DNA from: DATFQE01 sp963733845
GTDB taxonomy: Bacteria; Actinomycetota; Thermoleophilia; Gaiellales; Gaiellaceae
Length of the DNA stretch: 64,000 bases
NCBI GenBank assembly: GCA_963733845.1
Contig: CAVTEM010000005.1
Coordinates: 186,001-250,000, forward strand
Direction: 5' to 3'
The translations under genes and the position numbers were made by a program. Within the stretch, counting starts at the first letter, position 1. Each line of letters begins with the position of its first letter. Under the pieces are notes generated by a model, which was not told the DNA's origin, ran no database searches, and worked only from the letters and a program-made list of their open reading frames with translations. This document shows positions 8,401 to 15,876 of this stretch, piece by piece.

Positions 8401-8439
8401 AACGCCGAAGGCGCCCATCGACGGCGCCCTTCGGCGTTT
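8401..8439. terminator. GC-rich hairpin, possible bidirectional terminator
   Basis: AACGCCGAAGG-CGCC pairs with GGCG-CCCTTCGGCGTT around a 7-nt loop, with one bulged base, and is followed by TTTC on the plus strand. No gene ends nearby, so it may mark the end of a lost gene. Confidence 0.4.
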
Positions 8440-8643
8440 CGGCGACACGTGGCAGACCTTGCCAATCGACAATCTGTGACAGCCATGCGCTCACGGTGCG
8501 GAAACGGGTCAACCGGAAAAGGATGGGAATGCGCCCCCGGCAGGAATCGAATGTGCCTGCAAAGCGGGATCTTTTCTCGCCCAAGGACAGGACCGAGGAC
8601 AGCACCATCGCTGCGCGCCGTCAGACGACGTAGTTGCAAAACG

Positions 8644-8658
8644 TATCTCAGTGATATA
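8644..8658. promoter_or_regulatory. Predicted operator of the PadR regulator
   Basis: TATcTCA-g-TGAtATA is a 15-bp imperfect palindrome (6 of 7 pairs per arm) ending 14 bp before the padR ATG. Palindromes with TCA/TGA half-sites are typical of PadR autoregulation. It is the only obvious dyad in this AT-richer patch. Confidence 0.55.
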
Positions 8659-8672
8659 TCGTAGCGCGGCAA

Positions 8673-9206
8673 ATGGCGAACGCGGTCACCCCAGTCATCC
8701 TCGGGCTCCTCTCGCTCGGCCCGCGCTCCGGGTACGAGATCAAGGCAACCGTGGATCGGTCGACCCGGTTCTTCTGGGCCGCGAGCTACGGCCAGATCTA
8801 TCCGGAGTTGCGCCGGCTCGAGCGCGACGGGTTGATCGAAGGCGAGGACGCGCCGAACGGCGCACGGCCACGGCGGGTCTACAGCCTGACGCCGTCGGGT
8901 CGTGACGAGCTCTTGGCGTGGCTCCGCGGGCAGAACGTCACGGTCGAGCTCCGCGACGAGTCGCTGCTCCGCCTCTTTTTCGCGGAGGCGCTCCCGCACG
9001 AGGACGCGCTCGGGCTGATCGAGGGCCGGCGGCGCGGGTTCCAGGCCGTCCACGAGACACTCCGCGAGATCGACGCGCGGCCGGGTGAGGATCCGCCGTT
9101 CGTCGATCTCGTCCTCCGCTGGGGCCTCGCCTACACCGAATGGGAGACGCGCTGGTGCGCGCAACAGTTGGAACGGCTGGGAGCGGAAACAGCGCAGTCG
9201 GCCTAG
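8673..9206 (+). CDS. PadR family transcriptional regulator
   Basis: A 177-residue DNA-binding repressor. The N-terminal winged helix is clear: 'VILGLLSLGPRSGYEIK' (recognition of the PadR start), 'SYGQIYPELRRLERDGLIEG' (helix-turn-helix), 'RPRRVYSLTPSGRDELLAWL' (wing). The C-terminal half (about 95-170) is the helical dimerisation domain of the Vir-like PadR subfamily. It very likely represses itself and the downstream membrane-protein gene through the palindrome at 8644-8658. The inducer is unknown. The gene 3' end lies 23 bp from the next start. Confidence 0.92.
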   Translation: MANAVTPVILGLLSLGPRSGYEIKATVDRSTRFFWAASYGQIYPELRRLERDGLIEGEDAPNGARPRRVYSLTPSGRDELLAWLRGQNVTVELRDESLLRLFFAEALPHEDALGLIEGRRRGFQAVHETLREIDARPGEDPPFVDLVLRWGLAYTEWETRWCAQQLERLGAETAQSA

Positions 9207-9229
9207 CCGCGCCGTCGTTCAGGTCGGTC

Positions 9230-9844
9230 GTGGCGCGGGGGCTGCCGGGCTTCCTGCGCGAGGGCTTCCTCCCGCTCGCCGCGTTCTATGCGGGCTGGCG
9301 ACTCTCCGGCACGTCGGCGGGGATCGCCGCCGCCGCCCTCGTCGCGCTCCTCCTCTACGCCTTCGAGCGACGGGCCGGTCGCGACGGCCTGCTCGTCCGG
9401 CTGACGCTCCTGTTCGTCGCGGTCCAGTCCGTCGTCGGTCTCCTCACCGCGAGCGCGACCGTCTACCTCGCCACCCCGGTCGTCGCCGGCGCGGTCTGGG
9501 GCCTGGCGTTCCTCGGCTCTGCCGCCGCCGGCCGCCCGCTCGCCGGCGCGCTCGCGTGTGCGTGGTACCCGTTCCCTCCGGAGTTCCGTCGCACGAAACA
9601 GTTCAAGCGGGTGTACGGGTTCGAGTCGGTGGTCTGGGGCGTCTACCTTCTCGGCCGCAGCGGCGTAAGGCTCCTGGCCCTCCTTCACGGCGGCGTCGGC
9701 AGCCTCGTCCTCGTCACGTCTCTCACGGGCACGCCCGTGATGCTCGGGCTCATCGCCTGGTCGATCTGGTACGCGATTCGCAAGCTCTCGGACGACGCTC
9801 CGGACGCGGGAGCGGACACGGCAATCCGAGAGGCCGACGCGTGA
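9230..9844 (+). CDS. Integral membrane protein, VC0807/septation-A-like
   Basis: A membrane protein of about 204 residues with five or six hydrophobic segments and a charged C-terminus. The opening (ARGLPGFLREGFLPLAAFYA) and 'RTKQFKRVYGFESVVWGVYLL' are like the VC0807 family, distantly related to intracellular septation protein A. Biochemical function is unknown. It follows padR by 23 bp, suggesting it is the PadR target. The GTG at 9230 (AGG 6 nt upstream) avoids a 67-bp overlap with padR that the ATG at 9140 would create. Confidence 0.65.
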   Translation: MARGLPGFLREGFLPLAAFYAGWRLSGTSAGIAAAALVALLLYAFERRAGRDGLLVRLTLLFVAVQSVVGLLTASATVYLATPVVAGAVWGLAFLGSAAAGRPLAGALACAWYPFPPEFRRTKQFKRVYGFESVVWGVYLLGRSGVRLLALLHGGVGSLVLVTSLTGTPVMLGLIAWSIWYAIRKLSDDAPDAGADTAIREADA

Positions 9845-10725
9845 GCCGGCCGACGCGCACGGGCCCTAGGCGCGACCGCCTCCGACTTCATGCGATGCGG
9901 TCGCTCGGGGTGGGCGCCTGGCTCCTTGGCGAGCGGCTCGGTATCGATGTCGCTGGAGCCACCGAGGCGCCGCCCGTCACAGCGGTCGGCACGCGGCGGA
10001 AGGTATTCGACGTGATGATCGCCGCCTCACGCAGGAGCGACGGCATCCTCGATGCGAGGAACTGCGCGCATCCCACGCACGAGTTGCTGACACACCTTGT
10101 CCTCGAGCACGGTCTGCTCCTGCACGGATCGAACGACGCGGGGCTGCAAGTGCTGGAGCCGCGGCCTGCGCGCGACTACGACACCGAGCTGCGTGCCGTC
10201 GTCGCGTGCTCGGACGGCATCTGGCCGCTCTTCTACGCCACGATCGCGCGCGCCCGCGTCGGCGACTTCTTCACCGCCTGCGCGCATCTCGGCAGACCGC
10301 CACAGCTCCGCCGCTTCTACATGTTCGCGATCTGCGGCGATCCGTCGATCCCGAACGCTTGGACCCATGGCTCCGTCTACGCGCTCCCGCGCGACAGCTT
10401 CCGCCGCGAGTGGGGGCAAGAGTGGGTCAGCGGCAATCCGGTCCGACCTGTTTTGCGCGTGCCAGTCGCCCCGGCGGATTTTCCGCTCCGCGAAGCCGTC
10501 CTCGGACTCCCCGACCGCGACGCGTTCCGAAACGTCAGCCGGCGGCTGCGGGTGGCCAAGCGGCAAGCAGGCGAGCGTGCGATCGCACATGCGGAGGTGC
10601 TGAACCCGGGCAACGCGCCAGCGGCTCCCTCGGGTGGTCAGGTCGCCACCGACGCGTTCGTGGACTGCCAGGCAGGAATCGAACCTGCGCAACGTTCTCG
10701 CCAGACCCGGGGACGTGGGCCTTAA
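9841..10725 (+). CDS. Conserved hypothetical with HGS motif; C-terminus reads into a tRNA-derived repeat
   Basis: The GTG overlaps the previous stop (GTGA), giving about 294 residues. The body is well-formed: 'HELLTHLVLEHGLLLHGSND', 'VLEPRPARDYDTELRAVVAC', 'DGIWPLFYATIARARVG', 'GSVYALPRDSFRREWGQEWV', 'NPVRPVLRVPVAPADFPLRE'. Motifs H-G-S and 'E-P-R-P...D-x-D' recall ADP-ribosyltransferase-like or similar pocket proteins, but this is a guess; the family has no assigned function that I know. The last 20 or so residues are the translation of a partial tRNA (10667-10689), so the native C-terminus was probably altered when a mobile element inserted. An alternative start is the ATG at 9895. Confidence 0.65.
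   Translation: MSRPTRTGPRRDRLRLHAMRSLGVGAWLLGERLGIDVAGATEAPPVTAVGTRRKVFDVMIAASRRSDGILDARNCAHPTHELLTHLVLEHGLLLHGSNDAGLQVLEPRPARDYDTELRAVVACSDGIWPLFYATIARARVGDFFTACAHLGRPPQLRRFYMFAICGDPSIPNAWTHGSVYALPRDSFRREWGQEWVSGNPVRPVLRVPVAPADFPLREAVLGLPDRDAFRNVSRRLRVAKRQAGERAIAHAEVLNPGNAPAAPSGGQVATDAFVDCQAGIEPAQRSRQTRGRGP
10667..10689 (-). repeat. Left att-like copy: partial duplicate of tRNA-Arg 3' part
   Basis: These 23 bases are identical to 12511-12533, the T-arm and acceptor 3' side of the tRNA-Arg(CCG) gene, in the same orientation. Upstream sequence does not fold into the rest of a tRNA, so it is a fragment. This is the arrangement expected of the distal att site of an element integrated at a tRNA 3' end. 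Confidence 0.7.
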
Positions 10726-10800
10726 ACGCCTAACGAAAGCCCCGGCTACCGGGCGCGAGCAGGTCGCGCACGTCAGCGCGGTCGAGGAGTGGCAGCTTCG

Positions 10801-11190
10801 TTAGTCGTCGAGTGGTTTCCCGATCAGCCAGTGGTGACCGTCAGGATCAGCGACTCGTCCTTGCCGAAGGCCGTACGGCTGGTCGGCGACTGGAAAGATC
10901 TCGCGCGCTCCCGCACTGATTGCCTGCGCTGCGGTGGCGTCGGGGTCATCCACGATCAGGTTGATGCGCACGGTCGTCCCGTCGAGCGACTTCGGGCTCA
11001 GGTTGAACGCCTCTGGGTTCTCGTCCACAACGAAGAACCGCAGCCCGTCGATCGCCATCTCGGCGACCACGTGCCCCGTCGGCGCTGTGAAGTGCGCCTG
11101 TTCCACGGCGCCAAACGCCTCGCGGTAGAACTCGATCGCCGCAACCGCGTTCTTGATAGTCAGCATCGGTGTAAGCGACGACGCGGTCAT
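10801..11190 (-). CDS. VOC family protein (glyoxalase/PhnB-like)
   Basis: A 129-residue protein of the vicinal-oxygen-chelate superfamily. It opens 'LTPMLTIKNAVAAIEFYREAFGA' and ends 'FPVADQPYGLRQGRVADPDGHHWLIG', the usual beta-alpha-beta-beta-beta repeats of PhnB-like proteins. The classical metal ligands are only partly recognisable (H near residue 40, E near 45, H near 120). Roles in the family range from antibiotic binding to small-molecule lyases. The ATG at 11190 begins the conserved part; the longer upstream frame is IS-derived sequence read in another frame. It lies inside the relic element and may be cargo. Confidence 0.8.
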   Translation of the reverse strand: MTASSLTPMLTIKNAVAAIEFYREAFGAVEQAHFTAPTGHVVAEMAIDGLRFFVVDENPEAFNLSPKSLDGTTVRINLIVDDPDATAAQAISAGAREIFPVADQPYGLRQGRVADPDGHHWLIGKPLDD

Positions 11191-11359
11191 CGTGACGAAC
11201 CTAGCACCGTAGGTGGCTCGTCGAAGGCGAGGAGTTCGAGGCAGATCAGGCTGCAGCCGCTGGCGAGGAAGGCCTCGTGGATGTCGTCGCGGCGTTCGTA
11301 GCGGACGCGGAGGCGGCGATAACGGTGCGGCCAGGCGAGCAGGCCGGGATCGGCCTTTC
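11190..11359 (-). mobile_element. Remnant of an IS5-family transposase (C-terminal end only)
   Basis: On the minus strand one frame reads DPGLLAWPHRYRRLRVRYER followed by RDDIHEAFLASGCSLICLEL and stops at 11187. 'RRLRVRYERRxDIHEAFLxxGCxLICxxxL' is the familiar C-terminal tail of IS5-group transposases. Only about 50 codons survive; no DDE core and no terminal inverted repeats are seen. It begins directly after the stop of the hydrolase gene. Confidence 0.7.
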
Positions 11360-12262
11360 CTACCGGGCAGCCTTTGCGACATTGAGGATCGCGTCAATCA
11401 CGAGCTGCGGGTCCTCCTCCTCGACCGCGTGACCGGTGTGGACCACCATCTGCTTCGCGCGTGGGCTGAGAACCAGCCAGCCTTTCTGGTCCGAGACGTT
11501 GCGCCGCATCCCTCTCGCCTCCGAGGGGAACGGTGAGTCGTTTATCTCCGCGCTCGAATACTCGTTGCTGATGATCGTGACCGGGATGTCGCCGATCCTC
11601 TTGCGGGCCGCCCAGGCGTCCTTCTCGACCTGAAGGTAGTCACGGCGTTCGATGTTCGCAGGGTTGTTCGGGTCGGTCTCTTCGACGATCACCCGGGGCG
11701 GATTGCGGAACGGGCCGGGGACCTCGACGAAGACCATGCCGGCGACCTCGTCGGGGTGCTCGTACGCATAGCCGGCGCTGATGTAGCCACCGCCCGAGGT
11801 GCCGACTAGAACGTACGGGCCAGGGATCTTGGCGGCTTGGAGAAGCGCCTCGAGGTCGCCGACGAGATCTGACAGCCCGCGCGGCCCGGCGGCGGGGTCG
11901 CTCCGGCCCAGGTTCGCGCGGTCGTAGACGCAGGTCCGCGCGACCTCAGAGATGCTGGGCTCCGCGAACGCGTACGACTCGCTCGTGTCTTCGTCGCCTC
12001 CTTCCATCAGGACGGTCGGCGAGCCGCTGCCGGTGCACTTCACGTAGAGGCCGCGCTTGCCGTCGATGCTGACGACGCGGTCGAGATTCTCCTCGGGCGC
12101 AGCACGAGTGGATGAGCCGCTCGACGAGGTGTCGGCGCTGCTCGCCTCATCACCGCACCCAGTGAGAAGAAGGCCGCACGCACCGACTGCGCTCAGCATC
12201 ACAGCGCAAGGCCAGTAACCGCCAGCCACCGCGAACGCTCCAAACAATCGCCGCATAATCAT
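11360..12262 (-). CDS. Alpha/beta-hydrolase lipoprotein
   Basis: An exported hydrolase of about 300 residues. The ATG at 12262 starts a signal sequence with lipobox 'LLLTGC' (Cys near residue 34), so the mature enzyme is probably lipid-anchored outside the membrane. The catalytic region has 'VYDRANLGRSDP' and the nucleophile elbow 'VLVGTSGGGYISAGYAYEHP' (G-T-S-G-G). A late His in 'QMVVHTGHAVEEEDP' completes the triad with an Asp between. The substrate is unknown; related proteins act on esters, haloalkanes or peptides. The linker after the lipobox is Ser/Thr-rich. It lies between the integrase remnant and the IS remnant. Confidence 0.82.
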   Translation of the reverse strand: MIMRRLFGAFAVAGGYWPCAVMLSAVGACGLLLTGCGDEASSADTSSSGSSTRAAPEENLDRVVSIDGKRGLYVKCTGSGSPTVLMEGGDEDTSESYAFAEPSISEVARTCVYDRANLGRSDPAAGPRGLSDLVGDLEALLQAAKIPGPYVLVGTSGGGYISAGYAYEHPDEVAGMVFVEVPGPFRNPPRVIVEETDPNNPANIERRDYLQVEKDAWAARKRIGDIPVTIISNEYSSAEINDSPFPSEARGMRRNVSDQKGWLVLSPRAKQMVVHTGHAVEEEDPQLVIDAILNVAKAAR

Positions 12263-12352
12263 CGAGCGTTTCTCCGTTCTCCCCCGAGGGTTGCGGCAAG
12301 TATCGCTCCGAACGAAGTTGGGTTCAAGACGACGAGCCCGACGAGCCCACGG

Positions 12353-12460
12353 TGCTGGTCGTACCCGTCGATCTCCACCACCGCCGACGTCTACACCGAC
12401 GGGGACATCGACCAGCTCGCCGACACACTCCGCGGCATGTACGGGGAGGCCGACGCGTGA
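12353..12460 (+). pseudogene. C-terminal remnant of a tyrosine recombinase (integrase)
   Basis: The frame ending in TGA at 12458-12460 reads SYPSISTTADVYTDGDIDQL followed by ADTLRGMYGEADA. This matches the tail of XerD/phage-type integrases: 'S-I-S-T-T-x-x-Y-T-H', with the Tyr of 'VYT' as the catalytic nucleophile. Nothing upstream continues the domain. Its end lies 49 bp from the tRNA-Arg 3' end, in the orientation normal for tRNA-integrated elements. Confidence 0.65.
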
Positions 12461-12508
12461 ATCGTTCCCGCGAAGGTCGCGCGAAACCCCTGCAAACGGC
12501 GACTTCAT

Positions 12509-12580
12509 GCGCCAGGCAGGAATCGAACCTGCGACCTCGCGCTCCGGAGGCGCGCGCTCTATCCCCTGAGCTACTGGCGC
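12509..12580 (-). tRNA. tRNA-Arg (anticodon CCG)
   Basis: The reverse complement folds as a complete 72-nt cloverleaf. Acceptor is GCGCCAG/CTGGCGC, the D-arm is GCTC-8-GAGC, and the anticodon arm is CGCGC-CTCCGGA-GCGCG with CCG at positions 34-36. The variable loop has 5 nt and the T-arm is GCAGG-TTCGATT-CCTGC. CCA is not encoded. Its 3' half served as attachment site for the relic element to its left. Confidence 0.95.
12511..12533 (-). repeat. Right att-like copy inside tRNA-Arg
   Basis: Identical over 23 bp to 10667-10689, same orientation. It covers the 3' T-arm and most of the acceptor strand of the intact tRNA, the usual core of tyrosine-recombinase attachment sites. Confidence 0.7.
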
Positions 12581-12648
12581 GGGATGCGGCCAGTCTAGCG
12601 CCGGACCGAGGCGGGCCGGCTCGCGCCGGCCCGCTCTCAGTCAGTTAC

Positions 12649-13586
12649 TTAGGCCCGCTTCAGGCGCCAGTGCAGCCACTGCTGCTGCATGCGGCCGACC
12701 TGGTCGGGCGTGAACTCCTCGTAGCAGCTGTCGAACGAGTAGTCCATGTAGTTGTGGATCGGGTCGAGGCCCGGCTGCGCGGGGCAGGTGTCCTTGCCCA
12801 CGGGGCATCCGCTCGTCGGCACGAGCATCGCGGGCGTGTCGCCGATCCCGTCGCCCTTGCCGTTGCAGCCTCCCTCGAACGTGTGCGGGAGGCCGAGCCA
12901 GTGCCCGGTCTCGTGCGTCGCCGTCTGGCCGAGCGAGAACGCCGAGCCGAACGGGCCGCCCGGGAGCGAGCCCCAGTGCAGCACGACTCCATCCAGAACC
13001 GAGTGCTTGTTCTGGACGGTGATGGACGGGTAGTACGCCCAGCCCAGGAAGAAGTCCTGAGCACCGCTCGTGGTGTAGATGTCGAGCGCGTTCGGCGCCG
13101 CCCCGCTTGAGGGCCCGCTTCATCGCCAGCTCCTCGGCGCTCTCAGGCTCCGCGTCGAACCAGGCCGCGTTGTTCGTGCGGTCGACGCTCGCCAGCGTGA
13201 AGCTGACCTTGGAGTTCGCGCCTGCCGGGGAAGCCGCCGAAGGCCAGGTTCAGCACTGACATCTGCGCGCTGATGGTCGCGTTGGACACGTTGCCGGTGG
13301 CTCCGTTGTGGATCACGTGGAAGTACACCGGCACCGACGCGCTGAAGTTGGCGGGGACCTTCGGCGCGAGCCCCGGGATGTTGCTGTTGACCGGTGCGTT
13401 TCGAAACACCGGCTCCCGCGACGTGCCCCGGGCGGTCGAGGCCGGCGTCAACGCAGCGAGGCTGTCGAACAGCTCGTCGCCGCAATACTCCGAACCGGCT
13501 ACGGCGACCGAGCCGGCCCCGGCCGGTGCAGTCGTGGCGGCGGCGAACGCCAGGACAACAGCCAGGAGGATCAAGAACCGTTTCAC
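12649..13586 (-). CDS. Secreted zinc metalloprotease, M43 (pappalysin-like); two frame breaks
   Basis: An exported protease. The signal peptide runs MKRFLILLAVVLAFAAATT to A-G-A. The propeptide region has 'SVPVYFHVIHNG', the usual start of the M43B catalytic domain. The zinc site is 'HETGHWLGLPHTF' (HExxHxxGxxH) near the middle of the catalytic part, followed by 'DTPA', Cys pairs (CPVGKDTC) and the Met-turn 'NYMDYSFDSC'. It ends 'QQQWLHWRLKRA'. Two single-base frame changes are needed, near 13228-13233 (after 'AFGGFPG') and near 13103-13109 (after 'KRALKRG'); both read as one extra base in short G/C runs. Product length would be about 310 residues, normal for the family. Confidence 0.85.
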
Positions 13587-13675
13587 GAGTCTCCCTTCAG
13601 TTCCGTGTACGACGGATATCGAGAACGCTACTAAGCTCGCGGCCCGCGCGTCGCGGTGCCGACTAGGCTCTCGCC

Positions 13676-14731
13676 GTGGAGCTCAGCGCTCGCATCGTGA
13701 CCCTCCGGCTCGCCGAGACGTTCACGATCGCGCGCCACTCGGAAGACGAGGCCGACGTCGTCCACGTCGAGCTCGAGCACGACGGTCACGTCGGCTACGG
13801 CGAGGCCGCACCGATCGAGCGCTACGAGGAGAGCGCGGAGTCCGCACTCTCCTTCCTCGAGAGCGCAGGCGAGCTGCTCGGCGACGATCCCTTTGCGCTG
13901 GAGCAGATCGGCGCCCGGCTCTCGGAGCGGCCCGGGGAGCACGCGGCGAAGGCCGCGATCGACGGCGCCCTGCACGACCTCTGCGGGAAGCTGCTCGGGA
14001 TTCCCGTCTGGCGCCTGCTCGGCCTCCCGCGGACGGGCCCGCCGACCTCGTGGACCGTCTGGCTCGGCGACCCGGACGACATGGCCCGCCGCGCCGAGCG
14101 CGTCGAAGGCCGCTTCAAGCGCCTCAAGCTCAAGCTGGGCGCCCGCGACGGCCAGGACGTCGAGCGCGTCCGCGCGGTGCGCGGCGTCACCGACGTTCCG
14201 CTCCAGGTGGACGTGAACGAGTACTGGTCGCTCGACGAGGCGCTCGAGGCGCTGCCGCAGCTGCAGCGAGCTCGGCGTCGAGTACTGCGAGCAGCCCCTG
14301 CCCGCCGGCGACCCGGCCGGGCCCGAGCTGAAGGCGCGCTCGCCGCTCCCGATCTACGTCGACGAGGACTGCCACACGTCGGCGGACGTCGCCGCCTGCG
14401 CCGAGCGCGCGCACGGGATCAACATCAAGCTCGCCAAGTCGGGCGGGATTCGCGAGGCCGTCCGGATGGCGCACGCCGCCCGCGCGTTGGGGCTGGGCGT
14501 GATGCTCGGCTGCATGCTCGAGTCCGGGCTCGGGATCGCCGCGGGCTGCCAGGTCGCGAGCCTCTGCGACCACGTCGACCTCGACGGGAACCTCCTGCTC
14601 ACACACGACCCGTGGCCGGGCGTCCAGCTCGTCGACGGCGTCCAAATCCCTCCGCGCCGGGACTCGGTGTCAGCCACGCAGAGCTCGGCCCTCTGGCGAT
14701 TCGGTGGGGGTGCGAGGGGAGGGAAAGGTGA
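13676..14731 (+). CDS. Dipeptide epimerase (enolase superfamily), two compensating frame breaks
   Basis: Predicted L-Ala-D/L-Glu type epimerase that interconverts dipeptide stereoisomers, often in murein-peptide recycling. The N-terminal capping domain is 'YGEAAPIERYEESAES'. The barrel has 'KLKLGARDGQDV' with the catalytic K-x-K, 'QVDVNEYW' and 'EYCEQPLPAGD' (metal Asp and Glu), 'YVDEDCHTSAD' and 'NIKLAKSGGIREA' (second catalytic Lys), ending 'PGLGVSHAE'. The frame changes at about 14268 (one extra C after CTGCAG) and returns at about 14655, so 14270-14655 lies in a neighbouring frame. GTG start at 13676. The DUF1611 gene follows. Confidence 0.85.
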   Translation: MELSARIVTLRLAETFTIARHSEDEADVVHVELEHDGHVGYGEAAPIERYEESAESALSFLESAGELLGDDPFALEQIGARLSERPGEHAAKAAIDGALHDLCGKLLGIPVWRLLGLPRTGPPTSWTVWLGDPDDMARRAERVEGRFKRLKLKLGARDGQDVERVRAVRGVTDVPLQVDVNEYWSLDEALEALPQLQRARRRVLRAAPARRRPGRARAEGALAAPDLRRRGLPHVGGRRRLRRARARDQHQARQVGRDSRGRPDGARRPRVGAGRDARLHARVRARDRRGLPGREPLRPRRPRREPPAHTRPVAGRPARRRRPNPSAPGLGVSHAELGPLAIRWGCEGRER

Positions 14732-14825
14732 GCAACACAGACCCGGACGGCCTCGTGCCGCACCGGATCGAGGCCGGCGGAGCCGGCTCCGCCCGGCGGG
14801 AGACGCGCCGCCAGAGGGGCGAGAA

Positions 14826-15842
14826 GCGTATCTGGTCCTCGCTGAGGCGAAGTCCGGCGACCCGCACTACGGGAAGACGGCGCGCGGAGTCATCCGCTAC
14901 TCGCCGCACCCCGTGGTCGCGGTGCTCGACTCGACGAGGGCGGGGGAGACCATGGACGGCATCCCGGTCGTGGGCAGCGTCAACGACGCCCTCTGCTTCA
15001 ACCCGACGACCGCGATCGTGGGCGTCGCCACGCAGGGCGGCCGCTTCCCGCCCGCGTGGCGCGAGCTGCTGAAGAGCGCGATCTCGAAGGGCCTCGACGT
15101 CGAGAGCGGCCTGCACGAGTTCATCAGCGACGACGAGGAGCTGGCCGAGCTCGCGGCGCGGCACCGCGTCGAGCTCCGCGACCTGCGCAAGCCGCCTCCG
15201 GGCCTGAGCGTCCCGACCGGGGAGAACCTGCAGGTGCCGGCGACGATCGTGCTGACGGTCGGCTCCGACTGCGCGATCGGCAAGAAGACGGTGGCCGTGG
15301 AGCTCGACCTCGAGGCGCGCAAGCAGGGCCTGAAGTCGGTCTTCGTCCCCACCGGCCAGACCGGGATCGCGATCGCGGGCTGGGGCATCGCCGTCGATGC
15401 GGTGATCTCGGACTTCCTCGCGGGAGCCGCCGAGTGGCTCGTCGTCGAGGGAGCGCGCCGCGGAGGCGAGCTGCTCTTCGTCGAGGGCCAGGGCTCGCTC
15501 GTGCACCCTGCCTACTCGGGCGTGACGCTCGGGCTGGTGCACGGGTCGGCTCCGCACCTGTTCGTGCTCTGCCACAAGGCCGGCTCGACCGAGGTCGAGG
15601 GCTTCCCCGGTCACCCGCTGCCTTCGCTCTCGGACCTGGTCGAGCTCCACGAGCGGATCTCGCTGCCCGCGAGGCATGCGCGCGTGGCGGCGATCGCGCT
15701 GAACACGGCGCACCTGGACGACGCCGAGGCGCGGGCGGCGGTCGCCGAGGCCGCGGCGGAGACCGGGCTCCCGGCCGACGACCCGGTCCGCTTCGGCGCG
15801 GGCCGGCTGGTGGACGCGGTGACGGCCGCCGTGCGATGCTGA
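14826..15842 (+). CDS. DUF1611 family P-loop protein; start codon unresolved
   Basis: A protein of about 338 residues of the COG3367/DUF1611 family (annotated as uncharacterised NAD-dependent epimerase/dehydratase-like). The conserved start of the domain is 'YLVLAEAKSGDPHYGKTARG'. The P-loop is 'GSDCAIGKKT' and the late motifs include 'EGQGSLVHPAYS' and 'LCHKAGSTEVEGFP'. No ATG, GTG or TTG lies in frame near the domain start; the nearest is the GTG at 14667, inside the epimerase gene. The true start is therefore hidden by a miscalled base, or translation begins at an unusual codon after the AGAGGGGCGAG site near 14812. DUF1611 proteins are often paired with dipeptide epimerases, as here; its reaction is unknown. 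Confidence 0.75.
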   Translation, partial: AYLVLAEAKSGDPHYGKTARGVIRYSPHPVVAVLDSTRAGETMDGIPVVGSVNDALCFNPTTAIVGVATQGGRFPPAWRELLKSAISKGLDVESGLHEFISDDEELAELAARHRVELRDLRKPPPGLSVPTGENLQVPATIVLTVGSDCAIGKKTVAVELDLEARKQGLKSVFVPTGQTGIAIAGWGIAVDAVISDFLAGAAEWLVVEGARRGGELLFVEGQGSLVHPAYSGVTLGLVHGSAPHLFVLCHKAGSTEVEGFPGHPLPSLSDLVELHERISLPARHARVAAIALNTAHLDDAEARAAVAEAAAETGLPADDPVRFGAGRLVDAVTAAVRC

Positions 15843-15876
15843 AGGAGTTCCTTCGCACAGCACCAAGGGGTCACGA

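Larger units (their letters stand above)
8191..8672. other. Intergenic stretch of about 480 bp between divergent corA and padR
   Basis: No confident gene was found. It holds a strong hairpin (8401-8439) and the PadR operator candidate (8644-8658). A minus-strand frame around 8241-8405 encodes a Cys-rich RTX-like phrase (GGPGRDSCDGG) that may be a gene remnant. A single imperfect tRNA T-arm-like motif lies near 8530-8550. Confidence 0.5.
10667..12533. mobile_element. Decayed integrative element at tRNA-Arg(CCG)
   Basis: A 1.84-kb interval is bounded by 23-bp direct repeats of the tRNA 3' part (10667-10689, 12511-12533). It contains the C-terminal end of a tyrosine recombinase whose stop lies 49 bp from the tRNA 3' end, the C-terminal end of an IS5-type transposase, a VOC-family gene and a lipoprotein hydrolase gene. 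The integrase position beside the intact tRNA is classical. The element has lost its integrase core and most content and should be immobile. Confidence 0.65.

Noticed and set aside
8241..8405. Minus-strand frame with a Cys-rich RTX-like phrase (GGPGRDSCDGG)
   Set aside because: Too short, no start or domain context, and another frame overlaps it. Possibly a remnant, but not enough to annotate as a gene.
8530..8552. A second tRNA-like T-arm motif on the minus strand
   Set aside because: Only GGCAC-ATTCGATT-C-CTGCC is present, with mismatches in the stem. No acceptor partner, anticodon arm or D-arm can be found around it.
10690..10745. A complete second tRNA at the left repeat
   Set aside because: The bases upstream of the T-arm do not form acceptor, D- or anticodon stems on the minus strand. 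Only the 3' part is duplicated.
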